A stretch of 64,000 nt of DNA from Palsa-892 sp035295845 (GCA_035295845.1 DATGIF010000019.1:124001-188000); one strand, 5' to 3'; shown: positions 45,423 through 53,681, numbered from the stretch's first letter. Notes: generated from the letters alone by a model not told the origin. A program made the numbers and translations.

Positions 45423-46016
45423 ACTCGGCGCCGAAATTTCCCAACCCAGCCATTCGAGGAACGGCGTCGCTTCGCTCGCCTGCGCAGGCGCCGGTGCTGC
45501 CGATCTCGTTCCAGGCCGGCAAGAAATGGTACGTCGTCTACACCAACATCAAATGCGAGTTCCGCGCCGAAAAGGGGCTCAAGGCCAAGGGCTATGACGT
45601 GTTCCTGCCGCGGGCGCGGCGCTGGGTGCGGCACGCGCGGAAGAAAAGCGAGCGCGTGGTGCCGCTGTTGCCGCGATCTCTTCGTCGGCTTCGATATCGA
45701 CCGCATGCCCTGGTACGAGATCCGCAACACCGACGGCGTCGAGGGCGTGCTCACCAACAATTCGATCCCGGTGGCGGTGCCGGCGGCCGCGGTCGAGGAT
45801 CTGCGCGCGCTGGAAGCGATCGGCGTCTTCGACGAGACGATGGAAGTGCTCAGGCTTTCGCCCGGCGACACGGTGCGGATGGTGAAGGGACCGTTCGCGG
45901 GCCACGTCTGCACGCTGAAGAGCGCACGCGGCAAGGCGCGGGCGGAGGTGATCCTGTCCGTGTTCGGCCGCGAGAACGTCTTGCGCGTGCCGGTCGCGGC
46001 GCTCCGGCCGGTGTGA
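45419..46016 (+). pseudogene. NusG-family antitermination protein, frameshifted
   Basis: The first frame encodes the NusG N-terminal domain: GKKWYVVYTNIKCEFRAEKGL and YDVFLPRARRWVRH up to VVPLLPR. At 45671-45676 the similarity jumps to the frame encoding DLFVGFDIDRMPWYEI, a helical linker and the KOW domain (LSPGDTVRMVKGPFAGHVC and VLRVPVAALRPV). One missing base in PLLPR-x-LFVG explains it. Specialised NusG paralogues (RfaH/LoaP type) allow RNA polymerase to read through long operons. Either a real mutation, a sequencing error, or a recoding site. Confidence 0.8.
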
Positions 46017-46220
46017 GGGTTCTGTCGCGAACAACACAAAGGGCCGCCGAAGCTCGCGCCAAGAATTTCATCCAAAATATTGGATGAACGCGCATTTTTC
46101 CCGCTGTGGCGCAAATGCCTCAGCCCGCGAAAAATCGCTGATGGAACCCGCAACGGGTCATGACTGCGCATCCCACCGCATTTATGGTTCGGCGCGGGTT
46201 TCGGGAATCCGGGCCGGGGT

Positions 46221-47657
46221 ATGAAACGATTTCTGCTCGCCGCTTTTGCCGCTTCGCTCGCCGGCACGTCCGCGCTCGCGGCGCCTCCGGCGCCGGCCTT
46301 CAACTGGACCGGCTTCTATGCCGGCGTGAATGGCGGCGGGGGCTGGGGCCACACGCCGTATTCCTGGCCGACCGACGGCGACGGGTTCGCGGTCTTCGCG
46401 CCGTTCCCCGGCGGCGGCAGCTTCAAACAGAATCTCAATGGCGCCGCCGCCGGCGGCCATGTCGGCTACAACTCGCAGCTTTACGGCAACTGGATATGGG
46501 GCATGGAGGCCTCGCTCGATTGGAGCAACATCAAAGGCTTCTCCGCCAATGAGTTTCCGGGCGCGGTCGTTGGCGGGTCCACCTATCACACCAAGCTTGA
46601 ATGGTTCGGCACCGTCACGTCGCGTCTCGGCTATGCCTGGGACAACTGGCTTGTCTATGGCCGCTTCGGCACCGCGGCGGGCGAGGTGCGCACCAGCCTT
46701 TCGAATCCTCTGGGGCCGATCACCGAGGGAGAACGCAAGGACCATCTGGGCCTGGCCATCGGCGGCGGCATCGAATACGCGATCGCGCGGAATTGGATCT
46801 TCGGCGTCGAATACAATTACTACGATCTCGGCGGCCAGCGTTATGGCGGCGTGCCGAGGGTCGGTGGCGCGTCCGCAGCCGTCTCAAGCGAGTACCATCT
46901 CGATCCGAGGTTCAGCGTGGTGACCGCGCGGCTTTCCTACAAGTTCGACGATCCTCGTTCCGTCGCCGCCATGCCGGTCAAGGCGCCGGTCTACAGCACC
47001 AACGTCTGGCAAGGCTCCTATGGCGGCGTTCACGCCGGGTGGGGCTGGGGCGACACGCTTTATCTGTGGCCATTCGTTGGAGATACTACGGGGAGCTTCG
47101 CGCCGATCGTCGGCGGCAGCTTCCGGCAAAATCTCGAGGGCGGCCTTGCCGGTTTGCATACCGGCTACAACTACCAGATGGGCGCGTGGGTGCTCGGCCT
47201 CGAAGGCTCGCTCGACTGGAGTGGCATCAAGGGCTCGTCGGCCAACGCCTTCGCGGCCGGCCTTGGCGTTGCTCCTGGCGCCGCCTACAAAGCCGACGTG
47301 AGATGGCTCGCGAGCGTCACGCCGCGCATTGGCTATGCCGCGAATAATTGGCTCGTCTATGCCAAGGCTGGTCTTGCCGGCGGCGAAGTCCGGACGCGCC
47401 TCACGAATTCGACGACGGCGGGTGCGACCGGCCAGGATAACGATCACATCGGTTGGACTGCCGGCGCCGGCATTGAATACGCGTGGAAGCCGAACTGGAT
47501 CCTCGGCCTCGAATACGATTTCTACGATCTCGGCGACCAGCGTTATGGCGGCGTGCCGACGATCGGCGGAGCGCCCGTTCTTACCCCCAACGAATACCAT
47601 CTCGATCCGAAGTTCAGCACGGTGCTGGCGCGGCTCACCTATAAGTTCGGAAATTAG
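46221..47657 (+). CDS. Tandem double beta-barrel outer-membrane protein
   Basis: The 478-residue product has a signal peptide (MKRFLLAAFAASLAGTSALA) and two consecutive Omp25/31-like barrels. Unit 1 opens FNWTGFYAGVNGGGGWGH and closes FSVVTARLSYKFDD; unit 2 opens WQGSYGGVHAGWGWGD and closes FSTVLARLTYKFGN. Internal motifs such as GLEGSLDWSGIKG and FYDLGDQRYGGVP occur in both. Single-barrel relatives are ~220 residues, so this is an in-frame duplication. Located in the outer membrane; function unknown. Confidence 0.88.
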   Translation: MKRFLLAAFAASLAGTSALAAPPAPAFNWTGFYAGVNGGGGWGHTPYSWPTDGDGFAVFAPFPGGGSFKQNLNGAAAGGHVGYNSQLYGNWIWGMEASLDWSNIKGFSANEFPGAVVGGSTYHTKLEWFGTVTSRLGYAWDNWLVYGRFGTAAGEVRTSLSNPLGPITEGERKDHLGLAIGGGIEYAIARNWIFGVEYNYYDLGGQRYGGVPRVGGASAAVSSEYHLDPRFSVVTARLSYKFDDPRSVAAMPVKAPVYSTNVWQGSYGGVHAGWGWGDTLYLWPFVGDTTGSFAPIVGGSFRQNLEGGLAGLHTGYNYQMGAWVLGLEGSLDWSGIKGSSANAFAAGLGVAPGAAYKADVRWLASVTPRIGYAANNWLVYAKAGLAGGEVRTRLTNSTTAGATGQDNDHIGWTAGAGIEYAWKPNWILGLEYDFYDLGDQRYGGVPTIGGAPVLTPNEYHLDPKFSTVLARLTYKFGN

Positions 47658-47704
47658 CCGCCGGCAGGCATGGGATGCCGGTTCCCCCAACCACGGCGCC
47701 GCGA

Positions 47705-47887
47705 TTAAACCGGTTTTCTCCGCCTGAGGAGCGCGGCCGCGAGCCATAGCGCGGCGGCAAAAATCAGGAAGCGGCCGTAGTCTGCGACCGCGAAATTGTC
47801 GATCGCGCGCCAGACGCCGAAGGCCGCGAGCAGCACGGCGGCAGCGCGCAGAAAAAATCGCGCGAGGCGAAGAAGCTTTTCTCTCAT
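47705..47887 (-). CDS. Small two-helix membrane protein
   Basis: From MREKLLRLA the product has 60 residues: FFLRAAAVLLAAFGVWRAI and FLIFAAALWLAAALLRRRK form two membrane helices with basic ends. An ATG at 47917 would lengthen it by 10. No recognised family. Confidence 0.55.
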   Translation of the reverse strand: MREKLLRLARFFLRAAAVLLAAFGVWRAIDNFAVADYGRFLIFAAALWLAAALLRRRKPV

Positions 47888-47977
47888 TTGCGGTTTCAGC
47901 ACGATCGCCGGAACCATTTTCGGGCTAGTCTGTCATTAAGTCAGATCAACGCTCACACGTACACCGCGAGTAGCTCC

Positions 47978-48445
47978 ATGAAAAAAATCACTCCGTTCCT
48001 GTGGTTCGACAATCAGGCGGAAGAAGCCGCGAAGTTTTACATGTCGGTGTTCAAGAACTCGAAGCTCCTGCAGGTCTCGCGCTACGGCGAGGCGGGCCCG
48101 GGGCCGAAGGGTTCGGTCATGGTCGTGGCCTTCGAGATCAACGGGCAGGAGTTCCTGGCGCTGAACGGAGGGCCGCTCTTCAAGTTCAACGAGTCGGTTT
48201 CCTTCGTGGTGCCGTGCGAGACGCAAGAAGAGATCGACGAATATTGGGAGAAGCTTTCCGCCGGCGGCCAGAAGGGGCAATGCGGCTGGCTCAAGGACCG
48301 ATATGGGCTCTCGTGGCAGGTGGCGCCGGCGAATATCGGCGAGATGCTGCAGGGCGATCGCGCGCGCGCCGACCGCATCATGAAGGCGGTGATGCAGATG
48401 ACGAAAATCGATCTTGCGAAACTGCAAAAGGAGTATACGGGGTAG
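47978..48445 (+). CDS. VOC-family protein (PhnB/3-demethylubiquinone methyltransferase-like)
   Basis: A 155-residue protein that starts MKKITPFLWFDNQAEEAAKFY, the family opening, with FKNSKLLQVSRYGEAG, NGQEFLALNGGP and the closing segment YGLSWQVAPANIGEML. Despite historical naming after a ubiquinone methyltransferase, this branch is glyoxalase/bleomycin-resistance-like (VOC fold) and its reaction is unknown. A hairpin follows the stop. Confidence 0.88.
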   Translation: MKKITPFLWFDNQAEEAAKFYMSVFKNSKLLQVSRYGEAGPGPKGSVMVVAFEINGQEFLALNGGPLFKFNESVSFVVPCETQEEIDEYWEKLSAGGQKGQCGWLKDRYGLSWQVAPANIGEMLQGDRARADRIMKAVMQMTKIDLAKLQKEYTG

Positions 48446-48457
48446 GGCGAAAAATGA

Positions 48458-48481
48458 GCCCGGCCGATTGCCCGGCCGGGC
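48458..48481 (+). terminator. Strong hairpin after the VOC gene, without T tract
   Basis: A perfect 9-bp stem (GCCCGGCCG and CGGCCGGGC) with loop ATTGCC starts 13 bases after the stop. No run of T follows, so it may act as an mRNA 3' end or weak terminator. Confidence 0.45.
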
Positions 48482-48612
48482 CCAGATCATCAGGAGATGT
48501 AGAAGAGAGAGCCCTCTCGCCGCATCCAACGCGGCGACCGCGCGCGGGTTCCGGCGCGCGGGCGATCGTTTCGCGCGATGGTCAACAAGCGGTAATTTTG
48601 CCGGTGCCGGTG

Positions 48613-48897
48613 TTAACTATGCGGCGCGTGGAAGAGCCTCCCGAACCAGCGGGGCTTCGCCGCGGGCGCGGCGTCCTCCGGAGCGGGCGCTGCGGCGCGC
48701 GAGCGCGCTTGCTTCTTCAGCCGCTTGATGTTCTCGATTTCGAGATCGCACCAGTCGCGGTCCTCGGCGAGAATCCCGATGCAGCACTCGACGCATTCGT
48801 CGCAGATGAACACCTTGGGCCCGGCAATGAGCTTCTTCACGTCGTGCTGGCTCTTGCCGCAAAACGAGCAATAAAGGGTCTGCGCTTTCCTTGGCAT
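48613..48897 (-). CDS. Stand-alone ClpX-type C4 zinc-finger protein
   Basis: A 94-residue protein whose first ~45 residues reproduce the ClpX zinc-binding domain: LYCSFCGKSQHDVKKLIAGP and VFICDECVECCIGIL. The AAA+ ATPase part of ClpX is absent; instead there is a charged helix (LEIENIKRLKKQARS) and an Ala/Pro-rich tail. The ClpX domain dimerises and binds adaptors or substrates, so this may compete with or recruit to ClpXP. Inferred. Confidence 0.85.
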   Translation of the reverse strand: MPRKAQTLYCSFCGKSQHDVKKLIAGPKVFICDECVECCIGILAEDRDWCDLEIENIKRLKKQARSRAAAPAPEDAAPAAKPRWFGRLFHAPHS

Positions 48898-48951
48898 GGC
48901 CGTCCTCCCGTCCGTGAATCTGGGAGGCGGGCGGCCGGATTCAATGCGGCA

Positions 48952-49140
48952 TCAGCTCTTCACGAACATCACCGCCGAGCCTGCAAGCGAAAACAGCGCC
49001 AGCGCCAGTAGGAAATATTCCATGATCGAGAGCGCCTGGCTCGGCGCCTCGCCCGGCGCGGCGATTTGCCAAATCAGCGTTGCCGCCACCACCGTGTTGA
49101 GCAGGATCCAGCGCAGCCACTTCTTCTTTTCCGCGTTCAT
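48952..49140 (-). CDS. Small two-helix membrane protein
   Basis: A 62-residue product with positively charged start (MNAEKKKWLRW) and two membrane helices (ILLNTVVAATLIWQIAA; FLLALALFSLAGSAVMFV). It lies just upstream of the ClpX-type zinc-finger gene in the same direction. Unknown function. Confidence 0.6.
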   Translation of the reverse strand: MNAEKKKWLRWILLNTVVAATLIWQIAAPGEAPSQALSIMEYFLLALALFSLAGSAVMFVKS

Positions 49141-49270
49141 GCGCCCCCGATGTGGGCGGTTTTTGACTGTGTCGCCGCCGCCACAGCGCCCAATATAATG
49201 GATTGCGGCCTTTAGAAGTCACCGGCCACCAAGTATTCTCGGTTGTCATTCGGGGTTCCTTGGGGGCTAC

Positions 49271-49921
49271 GTGAAGAAGCTTCTTCTCGCCGCCGGAGTT
49301 GCCTTTGCGCTTTTGAGCGCGCCTTTGCGCGCCGCCGACTATCCGCTGAAGGCGCCGCCCGCGCTCTTCAACTGGACCGGCTTTTATGTGGGCGCGAACG
49401 GCGGCGGCTTGTGGGGCACCACCGATCAGCCGGAACCCGATGTGTTCATGAACATTCGCGGCAGCATGGCCGGCGGCACCGCCGGCTACAACTGGCAGGC
49501 GGGAAACTGGGTTCTCGGCGTCGAGGGTGACTTCGACTGGGCCCATATGCAGGCGACGCAATTCGTCACCTGCGGAAGCGGCTGCACCACCAAATTCGAC
49601 GAGTTCGGCAGCGCGCGGGCGCGCCTCGGTTACGCCAACGGCATGTATCTGCTCTATGCCACCGGCGGCGCAGCGTTCACACGCGCGCGCATTTTCTCCG
49701 GCAGCGGCGTGATCAACGGGCCATGGGACACGACCACCGGCTGGACCGTGGGCGGGGGTCTTGAGGGCGCGCTCAGCCGCAACTGGTCGTGGAAGATCGA
49801 ATATCTCTTCGCGCGCTTCGATCATTTCGCCGACGCGCCGGCGGCCATTCCGACCTTCGCCAGCCAAAACAAATTCGACATTGTCCGCGCCGGGGTGAAT
49901 TACAGGTTCGGCAGCTGGTAA
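49271..49921 (+). CDS. Outer-membrane beta-barrel protein (Omp25/31-like)
   Basis: The 216-residue product starts with signal peptide KKLLLAAGVAFALLSAPLRA, then FNWTGFYVGANGGGLWGT and alternating strands to the C-terminal FDIVRAGVNYRFGSW, ending in an aromatic residue. Two cysteines (TCGSGCTT) in an exposed loop could form a disulfide. One of four such genes in 14 kb. Confidence 0.88.
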   Translation: MKKLLLAAGVAFALLSAPLRAADYPLKAPPALFNWTGFYVGANGGGLWGTTDQPEPDVFMNIRGSMAGGTAGYNWQAGNWVLGVEGDFDWAHMQATQFVTCGSGCTTKFDEFGSARARLGYANGMYLLYATGGAAFTRARIFSGSGVINGPWDTTTGWTVGGGLEGALSRNWSWKIEYLFARFDHFADAPAAIPTFASQNKFDIVRAGVNYRFGSW

Positions 49922-50021
49922 GCGCGGCGCGGCACGGTAGTGTCGCGCGCGTGGAACCAATTCCCGACTTGATCCTTTGTGGTTGCGAGCCGCGCAAGCG
50001 GAAAACCCAAGGGAGAGCCGC

Positions 50022-50249
50022 ATGGCACGCCGACGCAAAGCCCGCAAAGCAAAAGCGCACGCGATGAAACGAAAAACGAGAAAGACGAAAAAATCCGCGA
50101 AGCCGAGGCGCGGGCGCAGGAAGACGGCCGCAAAATCGAAGCGGAAAACCACGATCAGCGTGAAGTCCGGCAAGGCGAGCGGCTCGCTCGAAATGCGGGG
50201 CTTGCGGCCCACCGGCGGCACCGTCCATTACGGCGAAGGGGATGCGTAG
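50022..50249 (+). CDS. Lys/Arg-rich small basic protein
   Basis: ATG after AAGGGAGAG gives 75 residues. The first ~50 are almost only Arg, Lys, Ala and Thr (MARRRKARKAKAHAMKRK and on), like histone-H1-type tails; the last 25 are different and acidic-ended (LEMRGLRPTGGTVHYGEGDA). Probably nucleic-acid binding. Another basic protein of a known family is encoded at 59.25 kb. Confidence 0.65.
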   Translation: MARRRKARKAKAHAMKRKTRKTKKSAKPRRGRRKTAAKSKRKTTISVKSGKASGSLEMRGLRPTGGTVHYGEGDA

Positions 50250-50406
50250 AAGCTGCAAAAGGCGAGCCGGGAAAAAGACTTATCCGGCTGTGGCATTTTG
50301 ACCACGGTGTCCCGCAATCGGCTTGAGCATTATGTTCGCCCCGTGACTCAGGCGCGCGAGCAAGGGTATTTTTGTCGCTCCGGTTGAGATTCCTGGGGGC
50401 GGTCCG

Positions 50407-51105
50407 GTGAAAAAGATCCTGCTCGCGCTCTTTGCCGCAGCGCTCCTCGGCGCGCCCGCGCACGCGGCGCCGCCGGCGCCGATGCCGGTGTTCAACTGGT
50501 CGGGCTTCTACGCCGGCGGTCACCTCGGTTATCAGTGGGAAGATATATCCGCCGTTTTCGCCAATGGCGTCGCGCTGCCGCTGCCCTCGATGCATTCGAA
50601 TACGGGCGCGGGCGGGTTTCAAATCGGCGCCCAGCGGCAATGGGGAAGTCTGGTCCTGGGTGCCGAAGGAGGCATGACCGATCCCTTCTCTCATTCGCTG
50701 CATCCGCTGCCGCTTCCGACGTCGAGTGCGGACACGGAAGGCGCGACCATGAAGGATATGCTCTGGTGGGTGGGCGGCCGCGCCGGCTGGGCGATGGGCA
50801 ACTGGATGCCCTACATCACCGGCGGCTGGGCCACGGCGAAGTTCACCTGGTCGTTCTTTCTACTCGGCGCCAATCAGGTCAACGGCGAGGAGCGTCACTC
50901 GGGCGGCTATTTCGGCGGCGGCGTGGACGTGGCGATCGCGCCGAACTGGATCTTCGGCGTCGAATACCGCCATTACGATTTTGGCTCGAAGTTTTCCGCC
51001 GCGATTACCCCGGCCGGGACGCCGTTTCCTCCCGATAACGAGGTGCTGCATCCGAAAGTCGACACGGTCCTCGCCCGCCTGAGCTTCAAGTTCGGCGGCA
51101 TGTGA
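50407..51105 (+). CDS. Outer-membrane beta-barrel protein (Omp25/31-like)
   Basis: The 232-residue product has a signal peptide (KKILLALFAAALLGAPAHA), the opening FNWSGFYAGGHLGYQW, internal strand motifs (NWIFGVEYRHYDFG) and the closing DTVLARLSFKFGGM. It is a separate paralogue of the barrels at 36.8, 46.2 and 49.3 kb. Confidence 0.88.
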   Translation: MKKILLALFAAALLGAPAHAAPPAPMPVFNWSGFYAGGHLGYQWEDISAVFANGVALPLPSMHSNTGAGGFQIGAQRQWGSLVLGAEGGMTDPFSHSLHPLPLPTSSADTEGATMKDMLWWVGGRAGWAMGNWMPYITGGWATAKFTWSFFLLGANQVNGEERHSGGYFGGGVDVAIAPNWIFGVEYRHYDFGSKFSAAITPAGTPFPPDNEVLHPKVDTVLARLSFKFGGM

Positions 51106-51198
51106 GCGTTGCGAAGGCTCGCAAAGCGCTAATCCGAAGCTCGCAATTTTACCGATCCCTCGAAGAAACGGTTTGCCGCCCGCGCCTACGATTCGTGC

Positions 51199-51600
51199 AT
51201 GAGCATCGCGCTCTCGATCGCGGTCTCCGGCATGGCGGCCGCGGGCATCCGGCTGCAAGTCGCGGCGGGTAATGTCGCGAACGCGCTCTCCTTTGGCCCG
51301 CTGCCGGACACGAACAACGCCGCGGACTTTCCCGCCGTCTACACGCCCTTGCGCGTCGATCAGACCGAGATCGCGGGCGGCGGCACCGAAGCGGTGGCGG
51401 CGAGCCTGCCGAGTTACACGCCGCTTTACGATCCGACCGCGCCCTTCGCCGATGCGAGCGGGCTTGTGGCGGCGCCGAATGTCGACCTCAACAATCAACT
51501 GGTCGAGCAGATGCTTGCGAGCTTCGCCTATGCCGCCAATGCCAAGGTCGCGACGGCCGCCGCGCGCACGACGAACTACCTCCTCAACATCACGGCGTGA
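51199..51600 (+). CDS. FlgC-like flagellar rod-type protein (orphan)
   Basis: A 133-residue protein starting SIALSIAVSGMAAAGIRLQVAAGNVANA, the flagellar rod N-terminal helix pattern, and ending with the C-terminal rod/hook motif LVEQMLASFAYAANAKVATAAARTT. Length is that of FlgC. No other flagellar gene is in the window, so it is an isolated, possibly divergent, rod-type copy. Confidence 0.75.
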   Translation: MSIALSIAVSGMAAAGIRLQVAAGNVANALSFGPLPDTNNAADFPAVYTPLRVDQTEIAGGGTEAVAASLPSYTPLYDPTAPFADASGLVAAPNVDLNNQLVEQMLASFAYAANAKVATAAARTTNYLLNITA

Positions 51601-51609
51601 TCGCCGCGC

Positions 51610-52101
51610 TCACTTATAAATGAGATAATCCGCCGTGTAGTCGACGCGCTGCTCGACGCCGGCGGTGGCGCAGACGCCGATGGGACCGACGCCGCCTTTG
51701 GTGTTCACGCGCTGCACGAAGCGCGCGCCCGCGAGCAGGCCGGTGCCGGAGGATTCCACCGACAGAAGCAGCCACGGAATGTTGCCCGGCTGGGGCGCGG
51801 GATCGTTGGCGATCGCCTTGCCGACAATCTTGGAGCCGTCGGGCGCTTCCCATGTGGGGCCGGCATAGTGCTTGAGCGTCTTGCCGTCTGCGCCGGTGAG
51901 CACGGCTTCCGGCGCCTTGAACGTCCATTCGTTGCCGGCGCCCTTCGCCGCGCAGGCGTAAATCTGGACGCCCTTCGCCGCGTATTTACCGATCAGCGTC
52001 GTGCCCGCGGGCGGCACGAGCTTGGCGGGGATGTCTTCGGCCATGGCGAACTCCGAGAGAAGCAAGAGGGCGGCGAGCGCATGCGGAACGTGTTTGAACA
52101 T
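51610..52101 (-). CDS. DUF3455 exported protein
   Basis: A 163-residue protein with signal peptide (HVPHALAALLLLSEFAMA) and DUF3455 features: GVQIYACAAKGAGNEWTFKAPEA, AGPTWEAPDGSKIVGKA, PWLLLSVESSGTG and GGVGPIGVCATAGVEQRVDY. Two cysteines are conserved in place. The family is exported and uncharacterised. Convergent with the rod-type gene. Confidence 0.85.
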   Translation of the reverse strand: MFKHVPHALAALLLLSEFAMAEDIPAKLVPPAGTTLIGKYAAKGVQIYACAAKGAGNEWTFKAPEAVLTGADGKTLKHYAGPTWEAPDGSKIVGKAIANDPAPQPGNIPWLLLSVESSGTGLLAGARFVQRVNTKGGVGPIGVCATAGVEQRVDYTADYLIYK

Positions 52102-52216
52102 GAATTCCTCCCGATGCTTATGGCGCTAGACTACTCCCGCGGCCCGTGAGCTTGCAAAGTTACGCGGCTTTTCGCTAAGAACGCTCATACCGATTTTCGT
52201 CCCGGCGGGCGCCACG

Positions 52217-52651
52217 CTACGGTTTCAGCTTCTCGAACGGCGGCCGCATGAACAGCGGCTTGCCGACGCCGGTGAGCTTGGCCAGCGCATTTTCCGCGTC
52301 GGCGCCCGCGCATTGCCTGGTCAGCGCCGGATCCTCGGCCGCCTTCGGCTCCACCGGCCGGATGTTGGCAAGCACCGCCTCGATGAGCTGCGCGCGCTGG
52401 CGGTCGTCGGCGCCTGCCGTGCGGAGGAGCTGCATGGTATAGGCGATATCGAGATGCACGGCCGCGTAAAGGAACGGCCGCATGTCGTCGTTCTTGCGCA
52501 GGCAATAGAAGACGAGATTGCGGTCGGCGGCGTAGCTCCGCGCGGTCGCGAGAATCGCCTCGAACAGCGGCGCATCCAGCTTGTCGGCGCGCGCGGGCAG
52601 GGCGGTGAGCATGAAAGAAAAGGCGAGGGCGGCGAGCAATGTTTTTCGCAT
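52217..52651 (-). CDS. Exported hypothetical protein
   Basis: The start MRKTLLAALAFSFMLTALPARA gives a clean signal peptide and 144 residues; ATGs at 52687 and 52663 would only add basic residues. The mature part is helical with single cysteines in LVFYCLRKND and ALTRQCAGAD that could pair. No family recognised. Confidence 0.68.
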   Translation of the reverse strand: MRKTLLAALAFSFMLTALPARADKLDAPLFEAILATARSYAADRNLVFYCLRKNDDMRPFLYAAVHLDIAYTMQLLRTAGADDRQRAQLIEAVLANIRPVEPKAAEDPALTRQCAGADAENALAKLTGVGKPLFMRPPFEKLKP

Positions 52652-52707
52652 GCCCCGTCTCATGCAGGAAAAGCCGCGGCGGCGCAATCAAACTGGCGCG
52701 GGCCGCT

Positions 52708-52935
52708 TCAGCTCGAAAAGCAATTCCTGAGCGCCGGAAACACCGCGACGATCCACAGCACGCCGAGGCTGGCGTAGACGCTCACCACCATCCAGAAGAG
52801 GCCGGGCTCGAAATCGCGGTAGTCGACGTAGCTTTTCATCCGGATCCGCCCCTGCCAGATCGCCCAGGCAAGATACGCGGCGATCAGCGCCGGAACGGCG
52901 AGGAGCCGGAGGAGAGCGAGAATGTCGATCTTCAT
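52708..52935 (-). CDS. Small two-helix membrane protein
   Basis: From MKIDILALL the product is 75 residues with helices LLAVPALIAAYLAWAIWQG and FWMVVSVYASLGVLWIVAVF. The longer frame up to 53055 adds 40 residues of low-quality sequence. Unknown function. Confidence 0.6.
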   Translation of the reverse strand: MKIDILALLRLLAVPALIAAYLAWAIWQGRIRMKSYVDYRDFEPGLFWMVVSVYASLGVLWIVAVFPALRNCFSS

Positions 52936-53264
52936 GGGCAGCGCTTTCACGGTGAGCGGCCCTTCATAGCGCCAAAATTCCAACGAGCCGTTACCGCGGG
53001 CCGACACCGCGCCTATTCGCCGCGTGGGCGAGGCACGCCACGCCGGAATAGTCACGGATTCCGCAGTGCAACGTTATCGCGGCCCGTTCCACCCTTTGGA
53101 AAAGCGCGGAATCGGGGCTTGTGGCCGGCCGCGGCCGTCGCCGCCGCGAATTTCGGCGGTTCTTTTCGCGCGATCGTCTTTTCCGCTTCATTCGCGGTTC
53201 ATTTTCGTGGAACAATACTTCTGCACGCGGAGGTTTAGGACCTCTACGGAAGAAGGAGGAGCCG

Positions 53265-53498
53265 ATGCGTAAGATGATGATGTTCGTGTCTTTTCCGGCG
53301 GTTGTGTTGGCCGCTGGGCTGTTCGCAATGAGCGCGGACGCACAGACCTGGAAGCGCGGCGTGGCCGGCGTCGACGCCGCGACCCAAAACTTCACGCCGG
53401 TCGAAAAAGCCGCCTGCTACGGCTGGGGCCCGCGCTGCCCGCCCGGCCGCACCTGGGTTTGCCGGTATGGCAATTGCTGGTGCGCCCGCTGCTGGTAA
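53265..53498 (+). CDS. Cysteine-rich exported small protein, copy 1
   Basis: ATG after AAGGAGGAG gives 77 residues: a signal peptide ending SADA, a ~25-residue spacer with FTPVEKAACYGWG and a C-terminal knot-like motif, CYGWGPRCPPGRTWVC followed by NCWCARCW. Six cysteines in the mature chain suggest disulfides or metal binding in the periplasm. A tandem paralogue follows 183 bases later, with related leader sequence. Confidence 0.8.
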   Translation: MRKMMMFVSFPAVVLAAGLFAMSADAQTWKRGVAGVDAATQNFTPVEKAACYGWGPRCPPGRTWVCRYGNCWCARCW

Positions 53499-53540
53499 TC
53501 GGGCGAAAAGTCCTGATTGCCTGATTGAGATTGTCTACCG

Positions 53541-53576
53541 GGCCGCCCCTTGCCGGGCGGCCTCCTTCATTTTTCC
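53541..53576 (+). terminator. Terminator-like hairpin between the two cysteine-rich genes
   Basis: GGCCGCCC-CTTGCC-GGGCGGCC followed by TCCTTCATTTTT, 42 bases after the first stop. The two genes are thus probably separate transcripts. Confidence 0.7.
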
Positions 53577-53681
53577 CGCTTTGCGACATTACAAACGGTT
53601 CATTTGCCGTTCAGCTAGCGGGAACAATTCTCCGCGCGGGGGTTTTAGGAAACCACTCACGTCGTTAAGGAGGAGAAGCCG

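Noticed and set aside
44496..46016. A complete prophage around the S24 repressor
   Set aside because: No integrase, terminase, capsid or lysis gene is recognisable nearby; only the repressor and the NusG-like gene are present.
49953..49980. EcfG-type promoter before the Lys/Arg-rich gene
   Set aside because: GGAAC is present, but the -10 position reads CTTT rather than CGTT.
53216..53240. EcfG-type promoters before the cysteine-rich genes
   Set aside because: GGAACAAT is present before both genes, but no CGTT lies 16-17 bases downstream; spacing to the nearest GGTT differs (18 and 15).
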